Part shown: one piece after another, positions 23,748-38,161 of the stretch | How the letters are laid out: every line of letters starts with the position of its first letter | Numbering within the stretch: the first letter of the stretch is position 1 | NCBI GenBank assembly: GCA_902729315.2 | Contig: LR746278.1 | Location: forward strand, 4,225,501-4,289,500 | DNA: 64,000 nt | Origin: Spirodela intermedia | Lineage: Eukaryota > Streptophyta > Magnoliopsida > Alismatales > Araceae | Reading direction: 5' to 3' | The notes under the pieces: generated by a model | The model's input: only the letters and a program-made list of their open reading frames with translations | Database searches by the model: none | Told to the model about the DNA's origin: nothing | Position numbers and translations under genes: made by a program

Positions 23748-24396
23748 CCTTGTATTGCCAGAAAAACTCCACACTTCTAGCTCGGATGCTATTGCACATG
23801 GAAATCACAAGATCTCGGGTCCCCATGGGCGACAAAGCGGCCGCTGTGGACCATCTTCGGCCTACTTAAACTGCCACAAACTATACATCTTGCTAAGTTA
23901 TGCCGAATGGGATGTGCCTCCAAAAAGAGGGACAGGTTTGGATTTGCTCAAGGGCCCTGGGTGACGTGTCTGGTTCATTATTTCTCCCTGATTTTGGCGC
24001 ATGCTTTCCTTCAGAATCTGGTATCCCAAAGCCGAGCAAAATATGCCTCAACATTTTCCCGAAGATTTTTTCAGATAAAAATATGATTTTTGCAGTTCTT
24101 ATCTTTTGAAGTAACTCATTGAATTATTATACCATTTTTTCTCTCTCACTTGGGTTCACACTCTTGAACTTATTTTACTTGTAGCTACGTCGATCCCTCC
24201 GCGTTGTCTTGTTCAAGGACTCATCTCGCCGGTTGACAAATCGATACTTGCTTATACTTTCAGAGGCAAATTTTACATGGATGAATTAATATTTATTTGC
24301 GCGAGAAATACAAATCTCCCCAAATCATCCATGATGCAACTATGACGATAAGTTTTAGGCTGATCAAGTTCTTCCTCTCCCGGAAAATCTCAATCC
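23290..24396. other. Intergenic region
   Basis: Between the fossil element and the 3' end of the minus-strand TauE/SafE gene. It contains a (GA)n tract at 23704-23742. I see no supported gene. Confidence 0.6.
23704..23742. repeat. (GA)n microsatellite
   Basis: Uninterrupted GA run in intergenic DNA. Confidence 0.95.
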
Positions 24397-25126
24397 CTAG
24401 TTAGCTTTGCAGAGGGGCTTGAACCCCATGGACTCTCCCTCCGCGAGCTCCCCCCAGACGTCTATCGCGCCGAAGCAGGCCATGGAGAGCATGCTGCAGA
24501 CCATCACGGTGCTCACTGAGAAGATGATGAGCGACGCCCGGCCGAACCTCCCGACGGCTCGCTGGACGACGACAAGCCCGGCAAGGGAGGCGACGAAGCA
24601 GCCGGCGGCGAGCCCCGCCGCCTGCGCCTTCCCTTGCATGCCCAGCATCAGGTACTGCACCGCCGACATGGAGGACGAGAAGAGCACCATGAAGGACGAG
24701 GTCGCCGCCGTGACCTGGGGGTGAATTCCGATGTGGAGTAGAACGGGGTTCATGAGGAGCCCGCCGCCGATCCCGAAGAGGCCGCCGAGAACTCCGGCGA
24801 GCAGCGCCGCCACCGGGAAGATTATCTTCGGCAGGCGCTCGGCCCCTGTTGTTCTTGCCCCCGCTGGTTCCTGCAGTGAAAGTGTTAACGGAGACGCCGA
24901 TATGGGAGAAGTTTTCTCCGGCGAGCTCACCTTTAGGGGTTCCTCCACGCCGGTAAAGCGCCGCTGGCGGTAGCCGTTCTCGTAGAAAATCCACGCCGTG
25001 AAGAGGAGCGCGAGAGGAAATTGGGATAAGGTTATGAACCAGTACCCGAACCCGCACTGGCGTATTCCTGTCACGCTCTGCACACCAGACCAGATGGTAT
25101 TTGGCATCTTGTGCCTGCTGTGTGTC

Positions 25127-25163
<37 letters not shown>

Positions 25164-25955
25164 CTTGCTCGCCTTGTCTCCTCTGAGAGACTGAAGCAGA
25201 AGGAAAGCCAGCCAAATCGCAGCCAATTTCCCTATCTTCTTCCATGAAGGAGTTCCTCGACCACCAAGCCCTTCCTCTCCTTCTCCTCCAACTCCAACCA
25301 GCAGAGCTTCTTCCTTTCCATCCCCTCTCTCCACCTCGCAGAATCCCCCCCTTCTCGCCGCCGCCGTCTCCGCCTTCCACGCCGCCACTCCCGCTCTGCA
25401 GGTCTTGAGGGAAGACCACGCCAGCAGACTCACGAACATCAGCATCACCAGCCACTCCGGGAAGACCACGTGGCAAACCACGCCAGCGGTGACCCCCAGC
25501 AGCATCGCCGGCTCCGATAACAGCGCGATGTCGTAGTCAATGGCGGGCCTTCCACCGCCGAAGGTGGAGCTGCGGAAGACGGCGTTGTAGAGGACGTTGG
25601 AGGCGGCGCCGCCGGTGACCATGAAGGCGGAGAAGGTCGTGGCGGTTTTCAGGTCCAGGCCCGCCACGAGGTTGAGGATGGGCAGGAAGAGGGCGCCGCC
25701 GCCGACTCCGCCGGCGCTGGAGACGGCGGCGGAGGCCAAGCATAGGATTCCGGCCGCGACTGTTGGGAGATCGAGCTTGAGCTCTCTCCCATGGGATCTC
25801 CCCACCTGTTGCTCTCTCCACTGTCGTAGCCTGTTCAGAGGGAAGGCCAGGCTATTATGGCGGGACTCTTCTGCTCCAGCGCCGGCGAGGTGAGCGGCGG
25901 CGGTGGCGAGCTGCAAGTAGACCACCCATCTGAGGTAATCCGCCCTCCTTCGCAT
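24397..25955 (-). CDS. TauE/SafE-family membrane protein (putative sulfite/organic-acid exporter)
   Basis: Minus-strand gene read as three phase-0 exons: 25955-25164, 25077-24931 and 24870-24397, giving 470 residues. The family is the DUF81/TauE-SafE permeases, multi-pass proteins assigned anion export in bacteria; plant substrates are mostly unknown. Both inverted-topology halves are visible. The first has LASAAVSSAGGVGGGALFLP and LKTATTFSAFMVTGGAASNV; the second has GVLGGLFGIGGGLLMNPV and PQVTAATSSFMVLFSSSMSA. The halves are linked by a charged loop and further helices. The N terminus is signal-like. The second intron would be only 60 nt (24871-24930), is a multiple of three and open, so it may be retained, giving 490 residues. 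The first intron (25078-25163) is largely a (CT)n tract on the sense strand. Third positions are very G/C-rich. Confidence 0.93.
25130..25160 (-). repeat. (GA)n microsatellite inside intron 1 of the TauE/SafE gene
   Basis: On the coding strand a CT run starts two bases after the GT donor at 25163-25162 and fills about a third of the 86-bp intron. Confidence 0.92.
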
Positions 25956-26582
25956 ATTCTCTTCTGCTAATTCCCCGCTGCCTCAAACGTGTCACTCGGG
26001 CTGCTATATCATACAAGATAGTGGGCCACGGCCACGGCCACGGACACACGCGCGGGATACACGCGTAAAGGAAGAGCAAGAAGACAGCCACGTGGGGCTC
26101 CCCTGTTTTATGAAAAAAATATTATTTAACTAGCTGTGAAACCCATAAAATATCCACAGAAGAATAAAATCTGGGTAATTTTCAATTTTAATCAGAAAAA
26201 TTACTTATGATCTAATAAAAGTGTCACTTTTGGCCACTCGCTCTTCGACATTGGGCACAAATAAGGGGAAAATATTAGCATTATCAGATATAATTAATTA
26301 ATTAATTAATTAATTTTATCACTGATTGCTGGCGACGGCTGCCGTGGGCAGAACCATATTTTTGACAAAAATCAAGTCTTTCTGAATGCCCTCTTTCAAT
26401 ACTGTGCCATCCTCGAAATCAAAACTAATAGTAATAACAGTAATAATAATAATAATAATAATAATAATAGTAATAATGATAAAAATAGACAGCAAGTGAA
26501 CAGAATTAATGCGTATCATCAAATTTTCTCCTCTCTATATGAGACATCATGCTCTTCTTCCCTACCAGCCCATGTCCAGATT

Positions 26583-26584
<2 letters not shown>

Positions 26585-26620
<36 letters not shown>
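26585..26620. repeat. (CT)n microsatellite
   Basis: Uninterrupted CT run in intergenic DNA. Confidence 0.95.
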
Positions 26621-26622
<2 letters not shown>

Positions 26623-27445
26623 CCTCTCCCCCCCAAGAGTCAGGGGGGCCAACTGGGGGAGGTGCCATGAAAGGGGAGAAGCCAAGGCTAGGACACTGGG
26701 TGGGCCCCACAGAAGAAGATGACGAATGCCATCACCCTCACCGTACGCGACAGAGTTTTAAATGAAGGCATTTTACCGGAGGGGAGAAGCCAAGACCCTC
26801 TGCTGTAGCTGTAGCCATTTTACGGGGGCACGTGGCGATTCGACCCCTCCGGGTCCTTTGACCGCCGCCCAGTATCCCTCAAAACGGACCAGGCTTCTGC
26901 TCTGCGTTGACCTTCCTCCATCGAAGGTCTGGTCATTCCGTCAAAGCTAGAGAGAGAAAGAGAAATTAACTAGGTTCTGAATAGGATAGTTTGCAGGGAC
27001 TCAAACCTAATTAACCATGCTAATCCCTCCAAATATGAAAAGATGGGAGCCTGGCTAACGACTAAGGCAGGCTAGAATCAATAAAATATTTGGGGAAGCA
27101 AGATACTAAAGCTAGGAATTGGCATAATTATCATAAGAGACATGCGTGATGTATGGTTGCTTTTCCCGCATTAAATATTAATTTAGCAATCCACTCAATA
27201 TCTTGTAGTACGTAATTACCCAGATAAAGCATTTATCATACGCGTGTTTTTAATAATAATTAAATAAATATAATAAAATCATATCATCTTGAGTTCTTCC
27301 AGCTTATTAAAAGTCAAAAGCACCAAGCACATGGAGGGGGGGGTGCTCTTTGAATTCCTTGATGGGTGAATTAGATCTTGGTTCTAGTTAAATTCCCCCC
27401 CCCAAAGTCAGAGATTTCATGGAGTTATTAGTGTGGACCAAGCCC

Positions 27446-27448
<3 letters not shown>

Positions 27449-27480
<32 letters not shown>
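27449..27480. repeat. (GA)n microsatellite
   Basis: GA run about 200 bp beyond the stop codon of the receptor kinase. Confidence 0.93.
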
Positions 27481-27482
<2 letters not shown>

Positions 27483-27673
27483 ATTGCGAAGAAGGGGAAC
27501 AGCAAGAGGAATTAAAAATGCAACCATTCCACCATGGCCATTAAAATCCAGCAACAAAGATGTATCCTCTCTCATCAGAACACGAGTTCAATTCAATTCA
27601 ATGATAATGTTTCAGGGATCAGAGGAATTACCTCAGGCCCCAATTGTTCACCGAGTTTTCCAATAATGAAAAC

Positions 27674-30765
<3,092 letters not shown>

Positions 30766-31337
30766 CTGCGAGGCTCCAAACTCCGGATCACATAGCTGCG
30801 CACCTCGTGCGAGAGAAAAGCCACACTCGGCAAACCGATCAGCATCCTCGATGGGGAAGGATCTTCCACAGACGATCAAAACACCTCATTTTGCTCTATT
30901 CTCGCGTCAACGGCGTGGACTATTGTAGTCAAAGATCGAAACGTTCGAGAAACTTCTGCCCCCGACTCGCTGGCGGCGAGAACGAACAGGAAGAAGAGCG
31001 ACGACGAGGTCGGTAGGGACCTGTTTCAACTCAGTTACTTACTTTATATTATTTCTTTTGTGCCGTTCTGTTTTCATTAAAGTCCCAGCTGAATCGTCAA
31101 GGCCAAATAATTCTATTGACTGTCAGATGCCTTATTATATTTAAACCCCCTACATTTTTACTTTCGACGTTAAACCCCTCTCCAGTTATTTGTCACGAAA
31201 TGGTAACGTCGCTGGGCTGGAGAAGCCGACCCAATTCGGCCCGTCTTTTTCAAATGGGCCTTGAAAATTAAGAAAAGATGGGCTTTCGACAAAACATGCT
31301 CTGGACGCCCATTAATATGTCTCTTATCATCTCATCG

Positions 31338-31695
31338 CCACCATATAATCCACGCGGTGTTTCGTCCCCCACCCAGCCCTATTCTCTCTCTCTCTTTCCC
31401 TTCTCTTTCTTTCTCCCTCTCTCTCGGAAGGGCGTGTATGGAAAGTCAACGCTTTATTATAGCTCGCCCACAGAGCCGTTTGCTCTCTCTCTCTCTCTAT
31501 CTCTCGGGTAAGGAAAATCAACTCTTTATTTCGGTTTAGCCCATATAGCCATATTGCTGGTTCCTCTCTCTCTAAAGGGCGAGTAAGGAAGGTCAACGCT
31601 TTATTTCGGTTAACCCATATAGCCATATTGTTGGTTCCTCTTTCTCTCTCCCAGAATCCCACCATATAATCCACGTGGCGTTTCATCCCCCACCC
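31338..31695. repeat. Compound repeat A-B-B-B-A
   Basis: An outer unit (CCACCATATAATCCACG...) occurs at 31338-31374 and 31659-31695, 321 bp apart. Between them are three diverged tandem copies of a roughly 70-80-bp unit (about 31426-31505, 31506-31573, 31575-31640), each with a TCAAC core, CTTTATT and CTCTCT. GTCAAC, which contains a W-box core on the reverse strand, is at 31445-31450 and 31592-31597. The second outer copy contains the G-box CACGTG at 31672-31677. Confidence 0.88.
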
Positions 31696-31697
31696 TG

Positions 31698-31724
31698 CTC
31701 TCTCTCTCTCTCTCTCTCTCTCTC
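31698..31724. repeat. (CT)n microsatellite
   Basis: CT run directly after the second outer repeat unit. Confidence 0.92.
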
Positions 31725-32671
31725 AATCACCATACCTGGAATCTGTGGATCCTGACCCATCCAGATCGGGATCAGGGCCACCAGATCGGACGGCTCCACA
31801 TCAATCAAACACGGTCAAACACCAGCCAAATCAGACCCATCTAGCCAAGAACTCAGCCCCCCCCCCCCGAAAAACAGATCAGCCTGCCATCGATCAATCT
31901 TGATCGAAATCACCAGGTCCCAATCAATGGGCAGTGATCGTGCCAACTCAGCTTCCATCCACATAGCTCTCTCTATACATGACCACCTTCATCAACACCC
32001 TCTTTATAAATGTCGTAGGAAGAGAGAGAGACAGGGAGAGAGAGAGAGGAGAGAGAAGCTACAGAAACCCTTCTTTATTTACAACATAAAATGGGATTAC
32101 TGAGAGTGATGATGGTAGACAGCAATCTAGCAGGGTTATTCACAGATAAGCACAGATGGCTAACCTTGGCGGCCGCATCCCACTTAGCGACGCGAGTGAA
32201 TTACATATGAACACGGCCGGGTTAATGCAGCCCCCTGGGAGGGAAAAAGAATAGCAGCAGCTGGCCTCCTGAGACAAGCACACTCACTCAAGTCAACAGG
32301 GCAACATGCGAGACCAATCAATAATCTCTCTTGAATCAATATCATTCATTCATTTATTTCTTAATTATGACCCATCAAGCATGCTCCACTTGATCTAGAG
32401 TATTGGAGCAATGGGTCACTCATCCAATGTTGAAGCAGTTCTTGATGAGTGAGAAAGAGAGTTCTTTTCTGTCATCTCTCTAAATCTCCTCAGATCTCTG
32501 CTTCAACACCATCAACTTAGTGAATCATGGATCATAGATACTCATCCATACTATGCACCAACATATATATATATATATATATCTAAAAAAGATCACGAGT
32601 ATTTGCCCAATAAAAGCACAAAGAAATTAATACCAGATGCAGGAAGATTAGCAGGAAGAGTATGGAGCGAG

Positions 32672-32674
<3 letters not shown>

Positions 32675-32703
<29 letters not shown>
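32675..32703. repeat. (GA)n microsatellite
   Basis: GA run a few bases beyond the stop codon of the ATG18-like gene, in its 3' flank. Confidence 0.92.
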
Positions 32704-32705
<2 letters not shown>

Positions 32706-32709
32706 TACC

Positions 32710-35700
32710 TCAGTCTATCTCGTTGTCATCGTCGGCAAAATAGGTCATCATCTTTGGGCTCTCTCTGTTATTTACAGGCTCGAGCTGGGGACCCGTATTC
32801 AGGCCATCTCCATTATTTACAAACTCAAGCAGAGCCTCTAGTTCGGAGCTGTTGTTGTTATTTACAAGGCGCTCAACTCGGTCTGCGCCCTCCTCCTCCA
32901 GAGGATGAAGACCGGCGAGATCGAGGGTGATCAACTGGTCTAGACCTGCCACCCCTTCAGACCTGCACTGCAGAGGGCTGCAGCTGTTTTCGCAGCTTTC
33001 CCAGGCATTTGACCTGAGAAGGTTTTTAATCTTCAGAGAGATCAAGCATGGATTGACAGAGAATCAAAGAACAAATCATATGTGATACCCATCAAAGATC
33101 CAACCACGTTTCAACCAAAAAAACAGTATATATCTATATATATATATATAGACCTGTTCTGTTGTCCTTTTTTTTTTTTACCCTAAATGAAAATAATCTT
33201 ATTGTTGGCTGATGAAACAGCTATCGCCTCTTTTTCTTCAGTTTCTTCCCTACAACAGTTCCTCTTCAGATTTATATTCTCCGGTGCTGGTGTTGTTGTT
33301 CTTGTTGTTCTTGTTATACCATCTCCCGTTCTTTCTTGATCATGGCTACGGATCGCAATAAGCCAACAGGAAATGAGAAAAGTGCACAGAGATGATACTA
33401 CTCCGGTTAAAATTTCTTTCCTCAGATCAAGATGATCAGCAAACTCATAGTTTAGGAGGTTTTGCTCGAATGGCGCGAGCAGAAACTGAAAGAAATTACG
33501 ATCACAGATGGTTACTTTTTGAGACAGAGGCATCAATCTCATAGGATGAGTAGAGATGAGCAGACGAAACAAACATCTTTCCTCAAAAAGTAATAAGGCT
33601 TCGATTTTCTTAACAACGAACAGTAAAGATGCAAATTTGTATGAGAATAAAATGAATCCCTAGAAGATGGAAATTTACCAATAAAGGTCATAATTATCTA
33701 CTAATGAAGATATTGATCGATCTCGGAGACAGTGGGCACCTTGGTTGTTGTTGCAACTTGGGAAGTTGAAGATAGTCAAAGACAGGTATGAGATCCTTCG
33801 ACCTTGCTTCAACTGTGCGAGTTGGAATCCTTTCTATCTCGGTCTCCCCACCTGAAAGACTTCCGGGATCTACTTCGACGCCATCATCCACCATAGCTTG
33901 AAAGTAAATCTGTCAGGGGAATCCACAGAATCAGAAAATGGGAGACAAGAGATTGGGCCAACAGCCAACTGAAGTGCAGTGGATCATAAGGGTTCTAGAA
34001 GGAAGTAACAAGCTAGATGAGTACCTCAGACTTCGCCCATAGGGGAATCTCTGAGTCATGAGAATGGAGCTCAACTTCTGAGATATATAAATGACGTTTT
34101 TCATCGGCTGTAAGCTTCAATTTAGCAGCTGCATCATTATCTGCTGGATAAATACTTGTCGACCTTCTTGTTCCTTTATGAAAATGTCTCCCATTTTCTC
34201 CACCCCTTTGCTCACCATATATGTCGATGTTCTCTGCTTGATCTCTTCTCTTTTTCTTATGACAGATATCCCATTTTTGAATTGCCTCAACGACTAAACT
34301 TGGATCAGAACCATGAGGAGACTCGTTAAAGATGGTGTTTAAACCAGAGATATCAGTCACAGAATCTGCCCCGGTCAAAGGACGTAAAACATACTGTATC
34401 ACACAACCAGAAGGAGAAAACACCAATAAATGATACTTTGTTCCGAATAAACTTACATCTTGGTGGGAACCAGTGCCATTACAGTTGTGGAAAGCTGAAG
34501 CAACAGCTCCACTGAGTGGACTGACCCTGCCAGTAGCAGCAGCCGCTGCACCACTTACAGCACCTTTCCACCCATTACTTCCATTCCTTATTCTGCTTAC
34601 AGCCGACATTGTTACTGGTGGACCAGGAGAAAGAAGCACGTGCTGATTGGGCTTTGACAAAGGAGAGCTTGTTGGCCAGCGGCCTGCTCCTCTACCAGAC
34701 CCATCTAATCCATTATTACTATTGATAACGGCAGCATCATTTGAATACGGATTAGTGGTACTTCCTGATGATATCGAAAACAGATGACTGGTTCCACGAG
34801 AAGAACTGATCATAATCCACTGGCTGTCATCGCTGAAGCTGATGTCTTGAATAACCTACCATAAAGAGGAACGAGTAAGAACGCAATGACGTAACTTCAT
34901 GGTGATAAGATGCCGAAATGATATCTACGGATAAAGAGAAAAAATAAATTCCAGAGAGTACTACCGCATTTGTGAAGCCACGCTGGAGTCTGTAAAGATG
35001 TGTATATGACCCACAAGCATCGGATCTAGATCTACTACCAGAGGCAGATGGCATAACACGAAAAACGTTGATGTTATGGCCATGAACAGAAGCAGTCACC
35101 AACAGGATCCCAGTAGGATCAAAGGATAATGCTGAAATTGGGCTTTTGTGTGCTCTAAACTGCACGACGACGGTTTTCGAAACGAGATCTCGGACTATAA
35201 CCTGCATACGTTGAAAAAAAAAAAAAACCTGTCAACTGAAATACAATTCCTGAAGGAAGGTTTTAAAACTTTGATGGATAATCACGCCAAAGTTTGGACA
35301 TCAAGATGAAGTATCTCAGAAGTAGAACATACCATTCCGGCATTTTCTGCATCAGGCAAATGTACATTAACTATGCCATTTTTTCTCAAACTAGAGCTCC
35401 CTTGTCTAAGGCCACTTCCATCAGGAAGGAAATCGGAGCAGTACTTGGATAGCTTCTTGTATCCAATATCTCCAAGTGTCATGAAACCAGCAGCAAGTTG
35501 CTTACTAGATTCCATTGCATAATGTGCAACCAGACTCCCATTAGGAGATGTTGATAAAACTGTAGTAGGAGTAAGATGTTCCGGACTGACACGGCCAGAA
35601 TTTGATACAACAACGGGACTTCCACTATAGGCCAACCACCTGGGGCCCACCGCAAGTGGTCCATAGCCTATACCTCCAGAACCAAAAGATTCCGAAACCA

Positions 35701-37687
35701 TTGGGTATGTAAGAATTGTGTATTCCCTCTCCAGGGTTGCTGCATCAAAACAATGTATCTGCGACATGCATCGTTGCTTTAAAATGCTGATTCAGGTAAA
35801 CAGAAAAGATAAGTTTCTCAAAGTAAGTACAAGCGCATGCTAACCTGATTGGCTTGAGAAACAGCTACAACTCGTGGACCTGATCTTATTGTGTAAATGG
35901 CTGATCTAAATTTCAAAACATGTACATAAGCATGGGTCTTTATGGAATAAAAGTGAATAGTAGTAGGAATAAAATTCTCGTTTGCCACCTCTGGGCAGTT
36001 ACCCATGTGCCCATTGCCAGTAGCTCCATCAAAGGAATTGCTGCCTCCAGAAAAAAATCCATCCCCAGCAATTGCAAGCAAGGGTCGAGCATCGGCAAAC
36101 CGATCCTCAGATGAATTGGATGACAATGGCCTTCTCATCATTTGCAAAAATGAAACAGGACCATCGTGTCTAGATACCAACTGCCGCACATCATCTGACT
36201 CTTCAACGTCCCAAACCTGGAATCCTGATCTATAACCCAGCAGTAAAACTCGCCGAGGTAAGCCGTCCCCAAATTCTAACTTGTCAAACCCAGCCCAATG
36301 AACCTGAATGCAAAACTAGGATGAGTATCGTACTAAAAAGAACATCGTTCTGATAGCAAAATAAACTTAAAATCTATCAGTGAACGTCTGCTCACGAATC
36401 AATTACATGTTGTAAATACTACGTTGAGGGAACAACCAGTTTATCAAGTTTCAGATCCAAAGACAATAAAAGGTGGCTTAAATCTAATAGACATCTTTGA
36501 AAGAAACATATTTAACACAGGAAAGAACGAAGAAACCTAGAAAGAGAAACCCCTGACAGGGTTTTTCTGCATAACTACCTCTTACTCTTGGAAAATTTAA
36601 TACCATGTCATCCCAAAGTTATACAGAAGTCACAAGAATTTAAATTCTGAGGGAGCCCGCGTCAGAGCCAGAGAGAGACATGATAAACATAGTTTACATT
36701 TCAAATCTGAAGAAAATTAGTTCAGCATCTGGGTCGAATATGGTTCTTGCTAACATTGATTTGTACATCTTTGAACACCGGTGAGCGTTTGGGACAGTTC
36801 TTACTGGAGTCAACTAACAAGCCATAAGTATCTAGCCACCGTTGTCAATCCAATGAACTCCCAAAGCTTTTACATGGTGCAGGCCAAGCGCCCAATCGTG
36901 CTCCATATTCATCCACACGGCCTTAATCAGCGTGTTTCTCTTTAGAACTACAAGAACAGTTAGAACAGGAGATTGCAACAGGAAAGCTAAAGACTTGTCG
37001 ACATGAGTGCCTCCAATTTCCAAGACCAGAACATACTAAAACTATTGCATTGTTCTTCCTGCCGGATTCTCGAAAGCATCACTCAGAGTGGTCTCTAGAG
37101 CATCCAGCCAGTATACTGTGAAGTGATGTGTGCGAGGCTACTGTAATCTTCGTTAGAATATTTGATAATATGCTCTGTTCGACATAAATCAAGGCTCACA
37201 CGCCAAGAGGAGTAAATAAAAATCCAGTCGTTCAATAAATGTAACATCCCACTCAGTATGAGACTTTAACACAATGTAATCCACGACCTCAATCCAGGAA
37301 AATAAATGTGAACGAAAACTATAGTAACAAGAAAAATATAATAAATGGTTTCGGATTTCCAGAGAGGGCTATCAGAAATTTTTCTTGGCGTCACAAACGA
37401 GTCCGTGGGTCTCCCTGTATCAAAGAGTAATGTGCACAAACTTTGACGCATTGCTGGTCGATAACTCCGGAAGATCACAGGCATACCTGATCACACCCAG
37501 CGTCATCCTCCCTCTCGACAATAGAAGAGGCGACGGACGCCCCCGCTGATCGGACCGTAGACGCAACGTTGGACGCCCCCGACGAGACAATCTTCAGATA
37601 GTTGGATATAGCACGGCGGGTAAAGAACCCGGCCCCCTTCCCGTTCCGCGGTACTCCTCCCTGGACCTTCTGCACATCGTTCCTCAT
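32710..37687 (-). CDS. ATG18: Autophagy-related ATG18f/g/h-type protein (WD beta-propeller plus BCAS3)
   Basis: Minus strand, seven exons in phase: 37687-37487, 36303-35845, 35758-35333, 35201-34965, 34855-34025, 33909-33740, 33013-32710; about 874 residues. It belongs to the PROPPIN-related ATG18 group with a BCAS3 domain, which binds phosphoinositides and acts in autophagosome formation. Visible: N-terminal SVASTVRSAGASVASSI type segment (here STVRSAGASVASSI), then QVHWAGFDKLEF; propeller blades with LLLGYRSGFQVWDV and FRAHKSPISALSFDPTG; the BCAS3 block with LQRGFTNAVIQDISFSDDSQ; and a C terminus with VFDYLQLPKLQQQPR and VNNRESPKM, ending DDDNEID. The FRRG lipid-binding motif of canonical ATG18 is degenerate (LQRG). 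I chose MRNDVQKVQG as start; an in-frame Met 31 codons upstream (37780) is an alternative. The last intron (33014-33739) holds an unexplained open frame. Confidence 0.93.
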
Positions 37688-38114
37688 TCCCTGATCCCCT
37701 GGCCACTCCCCCGAACAAGACAAGGACGCCAGGCAGAAAGCTACGCGAGGATGATTCAAAAGAGGATTGAGATCCCCCAATCCACAGAGTTGTGATCATA
37801 CCCCAGGCTGTTTCCTTTTCCGCGAATCTCCTCAGAGGAAACAGCCCCGGGACCAATCTCAGGTCGCCATCATCATCTCCATCACCTGTACCGCCGCGAA
37901 TTCCTCAGCCCCGACGATCACAGAAAGAGAAGACCGGGCGCAATTACAGACAGATAGGCGGATCGCATTCAACGAAAGCTCCCCGATGAACGCAACCTTC
38001 GCAGCCTCCGGGATTCGGATTGAATCAGAAAGGACGGGCCCGAAACCCTCTGCTTCCGGTGCGGGTACGCCGCCGGCGAGACGGAGGGGGATCCTCGTCG
38101 ATCGAGAGGTCCGC

Positions 38115-38117
<3 letters not shown>

Positions 38118-38158
<41 letters not shown>
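38118..38158. repeat. (GA)n microsatellite
   Basis: GA run about 430 bp upstream of the chosen ATG18-like start; a CT tract on that gene's sense strand. Confidence 0.95.

Positions 38159-38161
<3 letters not shown>

Larger units (their letters stand above)
25956..27673. other. Intergenic region
   Basis: Upstream of the TauE/SafE gene and downstream of the receptor kinase. It contains (TTAA)n near 26290-26315, (AAT)n at 26440-26469, (CT)n at 26585-26620 and (GA)n at 27449-27480. No gene recognised. Confidence 0.6.
30766..32709. other. Region upstream of the receptor kinase and downstream of the ATG18-like gene
   Basis: Contains the interspersed direct repeats at 31338-31695, a (CT)n tract at 31698-31724, (AT)n near 32563-32582 and (GA)n at 32675-32703. 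I see no supported gene. It should include the promoter of the minus-strand receptor kinase. Confidence 0.65.

Noticed and set aside
36832-37023. Open frame in intron 1 of the ATG18-like gene
   Set aside because: Short, unconserved-looking, within a well-supported intron.
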